Shown: positions 7,025 through 11,362 of the stretch, one piece after another
Layout of the letters: every line of letters begins with the position of its first letter
How positions within the stretch are numbered: the first letter of the stretch is position 1
Translations under genes and position numbers: made by a program
DNA from: Oscillospiraceae bacterium
GTDB taxonomy: Bacteria; Bacillota; Clostridia; Oscillospirales; Ruminococcaceae
Reading direction: 5' to 3'
Length of the DNA stretch: 11,362 nt
NCBI GenBank assembly: GCA_017440425.1
Contig: JAFSHJ010000148.1
Coordinates: 1 to 11,362, forward strand
Notes under the pieces: generated by a model
The model's input: the letters and a program-made list of their open reading frames with translations, nothing else
The model's database searches: none
What the model was told of the DNA's origin: nothing

Positions 7025-7055
7025 AAAAAACCTCACCTTATATATAAATTATGAG

Positions 7056-7121
7056 TGTGGAAAAACTGTTGAAAAAGTTGAAAACTCATGTGGATTCAGG
7101 TTGATTTGAAATTTTTCCACA
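7056..7121. other. DnaA box cluster upstream of dnaA (second part of oriC)
   Basis: Two perfect DnaA boxes face each other: TGTGGAAAA at 7056-7064 and TTTTCCACA at 7113-7121. Between them are TGTTGAAAA (7067-7075, one mismatch), AGTTGAAAA (7076-7084) and TGTGGATTC (7089-7097), giving a run of sites spaced 9-13 bp apart. All lie downstream of the predicted dnaA transcription start, inside the leader. This is where DnaA would bind to repress its own gene, and the cluster also forms the upstream half of a bipartite origin. Confidence 0.8.
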
Positions 7122-7146
7122 CACTTCTCACAATAACATTTAAATT

Positions 7147-7175
7147 ATTATATCATACAAAAAGATAAATTTCAA
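7147..7175 (-). promoter_or_regulatory. dnaA promoter
   Basis: On the minus strand TTGAAA (7175-7170) is followed after exactly 17 bp by TATAAT (7152-7147), preceded by TG one base upstream (extended -10). This is a near-consensus sigma-A promoter. Transcription would start near 7140, giving a leader of about 116 nt before the dnaA ATG and placing both perfect DnaA boxes within the transcribed leader. Confidence 0.8.
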
Positions 7176-7207
7176 CCTATAAATGGAATATTATATATAA
7201 TAGTATA

Positions 7208-7231
7208 GCGGGGAGCCCCCGCGGGCATAAC
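7208..7231 (+). repeat. Left copy of a 24/25-nt inverted repeat (partner 7563-7587)
   Basis: This GC-rich segment (starts GCGGGGAG, ends GGGCATAAC) is repeated in inverted orientation at 7563-7587, differing by a single inserted A. Similarity continues weakly inward, with CGAAAC on both sides. The outer flanks do not match. It is internally palindromic as well, with GGGG and CCCC runs. It looks like a fragment of the same interspersed repeat that makes up the GC-rich block further right. Confidence 0.85.
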
Positions 7232-7281
7232 TACAGGCGAAACCAAACTATTCGACTGTCCTGACTCTAAATAGAAAAGCT

Positions 7282-7309
7282 GCACTCCCGTTGTGGGGAA
7301 GTGCTTTTT
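7282..7309 (+). terminator. Terminator-like hairpin (first of two)
   Basis: GCACTCCC (7282-7289) pairs with GGGAAGTGC (7296-7304), with one bulged A, around a short loop, and is followed by five T residues (7305-7309). It would end rightward transcription. The nearest upstream sequence is the divergent dnaA promoter region and the GC repeat, with no protein gene. It may close a small RNA of about 100 nt or block stray transcription. Confidence 0.55.
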
Positions 7310-7325
7310 AAATTATTGCTTTTAG

Positions 7326-7354
7326 AATGCCATCCAAAGGATGGCATTTGTTTT
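7326..7354 (+). terminator. Rho-independent terminator (second of two)
   Basis: A perfect 10-bp stem, AATGCCATCC (7326-7335) with GGATGGCATT (7339-7348), closes an AAA loop and is followed by TGTTTTATT. This is a classic intrinsic terminator for rightward transcription. It stands 17 bp after the previous hairpin, giving a tandem pair. The T-run on the opposite strand is poor, so leftward termination is less likely. Confidence 0.7.
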
Positions 7355-7366
7355 ATTATGTTTATG

Positions 7367-7607
7367 TTGCGCCGAGCGCAAGGAGAAAGAATTCCGTCCT
7401 CTGCGGAGGACGTCGCCTGCCCGGCGGGGGCTTAAGGGACAAGCCCCTTAAGAATCCCGTTAACGCTCCGCGGCTAAAACGAAAGTGTCTTTTGCCGCGG
7501 GAATGCACCTGCCGCTTTTGAACTTTAAGAAACTGTAAGCGCAAGCGTCAGTTTCGTCCGCGGTTATGCCCGCGGGGGCTTCCCCGCCCGGGCGTGGCCC
7601 GGCGCAA
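7367..7607. repeat. GC-rich block of nested palindromes, MITE/REP-like
   Basis: This 241-bp block is much richer in G+C than the AT-rich DNA on both sides and is bounded by inverted TTGCGCCG (7367-7374) and CGGCGCAA (7600-7607). Inside it are successive hairpins: 7367-7381 (6-bp stem), 7395-7412 (7-bp stem, TGCG loop), 7431-7452 (8-bp stem CTTAAGGG/CCCTTAAG, with a competing stem 7427-7433/7441-7447), 7468-7474 with 7494-7500, 7529-7535 with 7549-7555, 7572-7587 (6-bp stem) and 7588-7602 (6-bp stem). Flanking T-rich and A-rich sequence continues the outer inverted repeat imperfectly to 7350 and 7618. No coding signature is seen. I infer a non-autonomous interspersed repeat; the short ORFs across it are not convincing. 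Confidence 0.65.
7563..7587 (-). repeat. Right copy of the 24/25-nt inverted repeat (partner 7208-7231)
   Basis: Read on the minus strand, this segment matches 7208-7231 at every position except one extra A. The two copies face each other across about 330 bp containing both terminator-like hairpins and most of the GC-rich block, so a long-range stem is possible if the whole region is transcribed. Confidence 0.85.
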
Positions 7608-7635
7608 TAAAATAAAACCGCTGTCCGCAATCCTC

Positions 7636-7664
7636 TTGTAAAAAGAGAAAAGAGTTGGTATAAT
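7636..7664 (+). promoter_or_regulatory. parA-parB promoter
   Basis: TTGTAA (7636-7641) is followed after 17 bp by TATAAT (7659-7664), with TGG directly before it (extended -10). Transcription should start near 7671, leaving a leader of about 32 nt before the parA ATG at 7703. This argues against the in-frame ATG at 7673, which would be almost leaderless. Confidence 0.75.
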
Positions 7665-7702
7665 AATAAAAGATGAGGAACCGTAAGTTGGGAGAAGAAG
7701 AA

Positions 7703-8461
7703 ATGGGAAAGATCATTGCAGTTGCAAACCAAAAAGGCGGAGTGGGAAAAACCACCACGGTGGTCAACCTTGCTGCGGCTGTGGGCTCAAAGGGCAAAAA
7801 AGTGCTTGTGGTGGATTTTGATCCGCAGGGAAACGCCACCAGCGGCTTCGGCATAAACAAAAGAGGAGTCAAAGCCACCGTCTATGAGCTGATGACCGGC
7901 AAATATAAATTTGAGGATGCCTGCGTGAAGACGGCATTTAAAAACACGGACGTAGTGCCCTCCAACATAAACCTTGCCGCCATCGAGATCGAATTCGTTG
8001 AAACGGAAAACAGAGCGCTGGTGCTCAAAAAGGTGCTGGCTGCGGCAAGATCGCAGTACGATTACATATTCATCGACTGTCCACCATCTCTCGGATTGCT
8101 GACCCTCAATGCGCTCAGCGCCTGCGACAGCCTCCTCGTCCCCATCCAGTGCGAGTATTACGCACTTGAGGGACTCTCTCAGCTGATGTCCACCGTGAGA
8201 CAGATAAAGAAACTGTATAACCCCCACATCGAGATAGAGGGCGTCCTCTTCACAATGTACGATGCACGGCTCAACCTGACTCTTCAGGTGGTGAACGAAG
8301 TTAAAAAATATTTTCCGCAAAAGATATTCAGCACAGTCATTCCCCGCAACGTAAAGCTTTCGGAGGCACCCAGCTTCGGAAAACCGGTAATGTATCACGA
8401 CGGCTCTTCGAAGGGCTCCAATGCCTATCTTGAGCTTGCGGAAGAGCTCATAAGAAGATAA
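7703..8461 (+). CDS. parA: Chromosome-partitioning ATPase ParA (Soj)
   Basis: ParA/Soj is a deviant-Walker ATPase that binds nonspecific DNA as an ATP dimer and, with ParB, positions the origin; in B. subtilis Soj also modulates DnaA. The 252-residue product carries the deviant Walker A KGGVGKTT (11-18), the DFDPQGNAT segment (38-46), the switch region FIDCPPSLGLLTLNAL (123-138) and R189 in DARLNL, which aligns with the DNA-binding arginine of B. subtilis Soj. The start at 7703 gives the canonical MGKIIAVANQKGGVGKTT and has GGGAG about 8 bases upstream; an in-frame ATG at 7673 adds ten atypical residues and lies at the predicted transcription start. parB follows after 35 bp. Its position immediately next to oriC, before rpmH, is unusual for Firmicutes. 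Confidence 0.96.
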   Translation: MGKIIAVANQKGGVGKTTTVVNLAAAVGSKGKKVLVVDFDPQGNATSGFGINKRGVKATVYELMTGKYKFEDACVKTAFKNTDVVPSNINLAAIEIEFVETENRALVLKKVLAAARSQYDYIFIDCPPSLGLLTLNALSACDSLLVPIQCEYYALEGLSQLMSTVRQIKKLYNPHIEIEGVLFTMYDARLNLTLQVVNEVKKYFPQKIFSTVIPRNVKLSEAPSFGKPVMYHDGSSKGSNAYLELAEELIRR

Positions 8462-8496
8462 GCAAAAAAATAACGGCTAAGGTCGGAGGGTTAAAG

Positions 8497-9390
8497 ATGG
8501 CAAAGAAACAGAGCGGCTTGGGAAAAGGTCTGGAAGCGCTGTTTGCAGACAATTCTCAGGACGAACAGAGAATAGAAAACATAAGAATAGACGAAGTTGA
8601 GCCAAACAGAGAGCAGCCACGCAAAAACTTTGACGAAGCTGCCCTTGAGGAGCTGGCGGATTCCATAAAACAGCACGGCGTTATCCAGCCCATTCTGGTG
8701 CGCCCCGCCATCGGCGGCAGCTATGTCATCGTTGCGGGCGAGCGCAGATGGCGAGCCGCAAGGCTTGCGGGTCTGGATGAGGTGCCCGTCATCGTAAAGG
8801 ACATGGATGACACCGAGGCCGCACAGCTTGCACTCATCGAGAACCTGCAGCGTGAAGACCTCAACCCCATGGAAGAGGCCGCCGCAATAAAGCAGCTGAT
8901 GGAGGTCTACGGCTTCTCTCAGGAGCAGGTCGCGGAAAAGATAGGCAAATCCCGTCCCGACGTGGCAAACAAGCTGCGCCTGCTGGGCCTTCCCGAGGGC
9001 ATCGGCAGCTATGTGGCGCAGGGTAAAATATCCGCCGGTCACGCAAGAGCATTGCTCTCCATTGAGGACGAGAAGAAAAGAGAAGAGCTCGTCAAGGAGA
9101 TACTGGAAGGAAAGCTGACCGTCCGTGCCGTTGAGAATGCGGCAAAGGCGGAGAAGGAAGAAAAGAAAAAGAACGGCGACCCCAAAAAGGTTACCTGGAA
9201 GGTATCTGCGCAGGAGGAGACCGACGAGCCCCGTGGCGAGCATTTCTTTGAAGAGATGGAGCTTGCGCTCACCCAGGAACTGCACCGCAAGGTGAAGATC
9301 AAGCACGGCAAAGACGGAAAAGGCACAGTTGAAATAGAGTTTTACAGCAAAGAAGAGCTTGCGGCGCTGGCAAAAAAACTCTCTGTGTGA
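8497..9390 (+). CDS. parB: Chromosome-partitioning protein ParB (Spo0J)
   Basis: ParB/Spo0J is a CTP-dependent DNA clamp that loads at parS sites, spreads, recruits SMC and stimulates ParA. The 297-residue protein begins with the LGKGLEALF segment (8-16), the N-terminal Lys-containing peptide that activates ParA in this family. The ParB/sulfiredoxin-like CTPase domain follows: QPRKNFDEAALEELADSI (40-57), GERRWRAARLAG (81-92) and ENLQREDLNPMEEA (115-128). A helix-turn-helix lies at about 140-162 (GFSQEQVAEKIGKSRPDVAN), then a Lys/Glu-rich linker (about 205-240) and a C-terminal dimerisation region. GGAGG at 8485-8489 supports the ATG. It is co-transcribed with parA. I found no full parS palindrome within the window, so the nearest loading site should be outside it or be degenerate. 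Confidence 0.97.
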   Translation: MAKKQSGLGKGLEALFADNSQDEQRIENIRIDEVEPNREQPRKNFDEAALEELADSIKQHGVIQPILVRPAIGGSYVIVAGERRWRAARLAGLDEVPVIVKDMDDTEAAQLALIENLQREDLNPMEEAAAIKQLMEVYGFSQEQVAEKIGKSRPDVANKLRLLGLPEGIGSYVAQGKISAGHARALLSIEDEKKREELVKEILEGKLTVRAVENAAKAEKEEKKKNGDPKKVTWKVSAQEETDEPRGEHFFEEMELALTQELHRKVKIKHGKDGKGTVEIEFYSKEELAALAKKLSV

Positions 9391-9418
9391 GGAAAAAGCA
9401 AAAATAAACCCAAAAATT

Positions 9419-9458
9419 AAAGCGGAATTTTACAAAAGGCTTGACAGAACCGCTTTTT
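9419..9458 (+). terminator. Possible parB terminator overlapping the rpmH promoter
   Basis: AAAGCGG (9419-9425) pairs perfectly with CCGCTTT (9450-9456), followed by two more T residues. The loop is long (24 nt) and contains the rpmH -35 element, so this is either a weak terminator for parAB or an inverted repeat with a regulatory role. The long loop makes it uncertain. Confidence 0.4.
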
Positions 9459-9470
9459 ATAAGCTATACT
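9441..9470 (+). promoter_or_regulatory. rpmH promoter
   Basis: A consensus TTGACA (9441-9446) and TATACT (9465-9470) are separated by 18 bp. Transcription should start near 9477, giving a leader of about 143 nt before rpmH. Strength fits a ribosomal protein gene, and rnpA, yidD and yidC probably depend on it too because no other clear promoter follows. Confidence 0.8.
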
Positions 9471-9482
9471 AATAAATTGCAA

Positions 9483-9594
9483 GGGATTTTTGTCCCCTGT
9501 TTTATTGGTGACTGAATTTTTAAGGACAGCACCGTAAAAAAATATGAGATTACGGCGTAATATTTACGCTTGTATCTGATAAATGATTACGCCG
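9483..9594 (+). promoter_or_regulatory. Structured rpmH leader
   Basis: The leader contains competing stems built from one motif. CGGCGTAAT (9553-9561) can pair perfectly with ATTACGCCG (9586-9594), ending 11 nt before the GGAGG ribosome site. The same bases can instead form a local hairpin GCGTAA/TTACGC (9555-9560 with 9564-9569), or pair back with ATTACG (9549-9554). A small GGGA/TCCC hairpin (9483-9496) lies near the transcript start. A possible 11-codon ORF (9544-9579) covers the switching bases but has no good ribosome site. Regulation of L34 synthesis is an inference. Confidence 0.45.
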
Positions 9595-9619
9595 AAAACC
9601 GGCACGGAGGTTAAGTGAA

Positions 9620-9754
9620 ATGAAAAGAACTTATCAGCCCAAGAAGCTTCAGAGAAAAAAGGAACACGGTTTTATGAAGCGCATGGCAACTAAGAACGGC
9701 CGTAAGGTTCTCGCTCGCCGCAGAGCAAAGGGCAGAGCTTCTCTTACTGCTTAA
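9620..9754 (+). CDS. rpmH: 50S ribosomal protein L34
   Basis: L34 is a small basic protein of the large ribosomal subunit. The 44-residue product starts MKRTYQPKKLQRKKEHGF and continues with the near-invariant KNGRKVLARRRAKGRASL, so identification is certain despite the short length. GGAGG at 9606-9610 lies nine bases before the ATG. It has its own strong promoter and a long structured leader. rnpA follows after 155 bp, the usual partner order. In most Firmicutes rpmH sits next to dnaA and is divergently transcribed; here the orientation is kept but parA and parB lie between them. Confidence 0.98.
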   Translation: MKRTYQPKKLQRKKEHGFMKRMATKNGRKVLARRRAKGRASLTA

Positions 9755-9793
9755 GTCAAGCATAATGCAGATAAAGCCGGATATCGCGGAACA

Positions 9794-9893
9794 GAGGTTG
9801 GAAATGCGAGCGCACTTGTCGGTTGTAATTTTCTAACCTCAAATTTCTGTATGTAAAAATAAATTCGGTTTATCGCAAAAATGCAACAACCGA
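9794..9893 (+). promoter_or_regulatory. Structured rpmH-rnpA spacer with alternative pairings
   Basis: An 11-bp stem with one G-U pair joins 9794-9804 to 9830-9840. Bases in its loop, TCGGTTGT (9819-9826), are exactly complementary to ACAACCGA (9886-9893), which would make a pseudoknot ending five bases before the rnpA ribosome site. ACAACCGA can instead pair locally with TCGGTT (9865-9870). No T-run follows the first stem, so it is not an intrinsic terminator. It could be a processing site or a translation switch for rnpA; neither is shown. Confidence 0.4.
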
Positions 9894-9909
9894 TTGTGAG
9901 GTGGTAACA

Positions 9910-10317
9910 ATGCCTAAGATCGGAGAAGCTGTTTCTTTAAAAAGAAACGGCGATTTTTCGCGTGCATATCGCAGCAAAAAAACAGATATGCATCCGCTGG
10001 CGGTGGTATATGTCAGGCGCAACAAGCTCGGCTGTAAGCGTGTGGGCATAACCACCAGCAAAAAAATCGGCGTAGCCGTAAAACGCAACCGCGCAAAAAG
10101 AGTTATCCGCGCGGCACTTGCTGCAATCGAGCCGGAGATACTCCCGGGCTGGGATATCGTTGTGGTGGCAAGGACAAAGACTACCTTTGTCAAATCCACG
10201 GTTTTGGAACCGGTGCTCAGAAAGCAGCTGACAAAGCTCGGTGTCATTAAAAAATCGGAAGAAAGTCCCAATGCCGAAGGCGGCAACGCTGCCGGCGAAC
10301 CCCAGAAAGAACAATGA
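9910..10317 (+). CDS. rnpA: Ribonuclease P protein component
   Basis: RnpA is the protein subunit of RNase P, which helps the catalytic RNA mature the 5' ends of tRNAs. The product shows the typical fold: LKRNGDFSRAYRSKK (10-24), then RVGITTSKKIGVAVKRNRAK (44-63) with the RNR signature helix continuing through R64 and R67, and a WDIVVVAR strand (81-88). I choose the ATG at 9910 (135 residues) because GAGG at 9898-9901 is well placed for it, whereas the in-frame GTG at 9901 lies within that site. About 20 residues after position 115 form a low-complexity Glu/Ala/Gly/Asn tail not typical of the family, probably disordered. The stop overlaps the yidD start by 4 bp. The upstream spacer can form alternative RNA structures. 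Confidence 0.96.
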   Translation: MPKIGEAVSLKRNGDFSRAYRSKKTDMHPLAVVYVRRNKLGCKRVGITTSKKIGVAVKRNRAKRVIRAALAAIEPEILPGWDIVVVARTKTTFVKSTVLEPVLRKQLTKLGVIKKSEESPNAEGGNAAGEPQKEQ

Positions 10318-10553
10318 AAAAGATATTTATAGCATGCATTCGGTTTTATCAGCGCGCCATCTCTCCTCTTTTTCCTCCGGCGTGCAGATATTATCCAACC
10401 TGCTCAGCATATACGATAGCGGCAATAAACCGATTCGGGGCATTGAAAGGGACTGTTATGGGTGCGGCAAGAATATTGAGATGCCACCCGTTTTGCAAAG
10501 GCGGATATGATCCGGTACCGGATAAATTCACGCTGAAAAGATGGAAACAGTAA
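10314..10553 (+). CDS. yidD: Membrane protein insertion efficiency factor YidD
   Basis: YidD is a small membrane-associated protein that assists insertion of proteins together with YidC. The 79-residue product has the full family signature: an amphipathic N-terminal helix (KKIFIACIRFYQRAISPLF), CRYYPTCSAY (24-33), and RCHPFCKGGYDPVP (56-69), with the conserved cysteines. Length is normal. The ATG overlaps the rnpA stop (ATGA), so its translation is probably coupled to rnpA; there is no strong independent ribosome site. yidC follows 52 bp later, in keeping with joint function. Confidence 0.96.
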   Translation: MKKIFIACIRFYQRAISPLFPPACRYYPTCSAYTIAAINRFGALKGTVMGAARILRCHPFCKGGYDPVPDKFTLKRWKQ

Positions 10554-10575
10554 ACCGGGCAACAAAAAAATAAAA

Positions 10576-10589
10576 GACCGACAACGGTC
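10576..10589 (+). promoter_or_regulatory. Small hairpin abutting the yidC ribosome site
   Basis: GACCG (10576-10580) and CGGTC (10585-10589) form a 5-bp stem with an ACAA loop directly before AGGAGG (10590-10595). No T-run follows, so it is not a terminator. It may help keep the ribosome site open or mark a processing point. Confidence 0.35.
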
Positions 10590-10605
10590 AGGAGGAAAGC
10601 CAAAA

Positions 10606-11362
10606 ATGGGCAATATTGTAGGATATCCTCTCGGATGGATAATGTGGGCTCTCTATCAGCTCGTATCAAACTACGGTGTAGCACTTATTCTTTTTACGTT
10701 AGTGCTCAAAATCGCAATGTTCCCCCTCTCTGTTAAACAGCAGAAATCCACCGCACAGCAGGCGGTAATGGCCCCGAAGCTTCAGGCGCTTCAGAAGAGA
10801 TACGCAAAAGACAAAGAAAGACTCAACGAAGAGATGACAAAATTCTATAAGGAAGAGAAGTACAACCCCATGAGCGGCTGTCTTCCCATGCTCCTTCAGT
10901 TTGTCGTTTTGTTCGGACTTATCGATGTTATATACAACCCCCTCAAGCACATCCTGCGCTTCTCCAAAGATGTTATCGCAGCAGCAGGTGAGCTCGTTGC
11001 CAGCGCATCCGAAAAAGCAGCAACAGCCAGCCAGCAGCTTGCCATCATTGCAGCAGTAAAGGATAACCCCGCTGCATTTGCTTCCATAGATGCAGAGTTC
11101 GGCATAAATTTTGTTGAGAAGGTGCAGAACTTTGAGCTGAGCTTCCTCGGTCTCAATCTGGGCGAAATGCCCTCCTGGGCATGGCCCATCATCCTTGTCC
11201 CCTTCCTCTCCGGTATAACATCCCTTATCCACACCATCTACAGCAGCTATATGCAGAAGAAGAACGCCATTGCCGACGATCCTGCAAACAACGCTATGCT
11301 GATGAAAGGCATGATGTACATTATGCCGGTATTCTCCTTCATCTTCGCAATGCAGGTACCCG
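10606..11362 (+). CDS. yidC: Membrane protein insertase YidC/Oxa1, N-terminal part (cut by window edge)
   Basis: YidC inserts and folds membrane proteins, alone or with SecYEG. The first 252 codons are present and the gene runs off the right edge. AGGAGG at 10590-10595 is ten bases before the ATG. Visible parts: a first core membrane helix (about 22-43) with a basic residue K35, a charged cytoplasmic helical hairpin (KQQKS to KEEKYNP, 44-88), a second helix beginning GCLPMLLQFVVLFGL (91-105), a third near WPIILVPFLSGITSL (193-207), and the start of a fourth (MYIMPVFSFIFAM). There is no lipoprotein signal of the SpoIIIJ type. Between helices two and three lies an Ala/Ser-rich stretch of about 75 residues, longer than in SpoIIIJ. 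K35 occupies the position where B. subtilis SpoIIIJ has the groove arginine. Confidence 0.95.
   Translation, partial: MGNIVGYPLGWIMWALYQLVSNYGVALILFTLVLKIAMFPLSVKQQKSTAQQAVMAPKLQALQKRYAKDKERLNEEMTKFYKEEKYNPMSGCLPMLLQFVVLFGLIDVIYNPLKHILRFSKDVIAAAGELVASASEKAATASQQLAIIAAVKDNPAAFASIDAEFGINFVEKVQNFELSFLGLNLGEMPSWAWPIILVPFLSGITSLIHTIYSSYMQKKNAIADDPANNAMLMKGMMYIMPVFSFIFAMQVP

Noticed and set aside
7208..7310. A tRNA or signal-recognition-particle RNA between dnaA and parA
   Set aside because: No cloverleaf arms or acceptor stem could be formed, and the conserved SRP Alu/S-domain loop motifs are absent; only repeats and terminator-like hairpins are supported.
7327..7521. A 64-codon open frame across the terminator and GC-rich repeat
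   Set aside because: It begins inside a terminator stem, has no ribosome site, and its sequence simply translates palindromic repeat DNA.
7673..7702. Start of parA at the upstream ATG (7673)
   Set aside because: It would lie two bases from the predicted transcription start without a ribosome site; the ATG at 7703 has both and matches the family N-terminus.
7460..7732. A 90-codon minus-strand frame running from the start of parA into the repeat block
   Set aside because: It overlaps the parA promoter and start in antisense and consists largely of repeat sequence.
9901..9909. GTG start for rnpA
   Set aside because: The GTG lies within the GAGGTGG ribosome site that serves the ATG at 9910.

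Overview
The window is the chromosomal replication-origin neighbourhood of a low-to-mid-GC Firmicute. It is most likely a member of the Clostridia (Oscillospiraceae/Ruminococcaceae-like), because it has the gene order gyrA-gyrB-remB-recF-yaaA-dnaN-dnaA, clostridial-type GyrA, GyrB and YidC sequences, strong Shine-Dalgarno sites and sigma-A-type promoters. Genes left of the origin run leftward and genes right of it run rightward, as expected for a bidirectional oriC.

Left arm (minus strand): the 5' part of gyrA (cut by the window edge), complete gyrB, the DUF370 gene remB, recF, the S4-domain gene yaaA, dnaN (TTG start) and dnaA. Spacings are tight: yaaA and recF overlap by 4 bp, and 17 bp separate gyrB from gyrA. 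A promoter over the end of recF probably restarts transcription for remB-gyrB-gyrA. The origin is bipartite. The dnaN-dnaA spacer (5357-5698) holds an array of DnaA boxes, a GC-rich hinge, a DnaA-trio-like tract containing CAG triplets, and a very AT-rich unwinding element. The region upstream of dnaA holds a second box cluster and an excellent dnaA promoter.

Middle (7176-7635): there is no convincing protein gene here. The stretch holds two tandem terminator-like hairpins with no obvious gene in front of them, a 241-bp GC-rich block made of nested palindromes, and a 24/25-nt inverted repeat joining its two sides. It looks like interspersed repetitive DNA lodged between dnaA and parA, possibly with a small RNA.

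Right arm (plus strand): parA (soj) and parB (spo0J) with their own promoter, then rpmH, rnpA, yidD and the 5' part of yidC, behind a strong promoter and a structured leader. The usual Firmicute order puts rpmH next to dnaA and parAB several genes further out; here parAB lies between them. The right-arm products cover origin segregation (ParA/ParB), ribosomal protein L34, the RNase P protein, and membrane-protein insertion (YidD, YidC). The left-arm products cover initiation (DnaA), the sliding clamp (DnaN), recombinational repair (RecF) and supercoiling control (gyrase).

This is mainly a conserved housekeeping locus. The points most worth a second look are the repeat-rich gap between dnaA and parA, the unusual DnaA-trio tract, the structured rpmH and rnpA leaders, and gyrase residues that differ from the best-studied enzymes (GyrB D50 and C144, GyrA A83).
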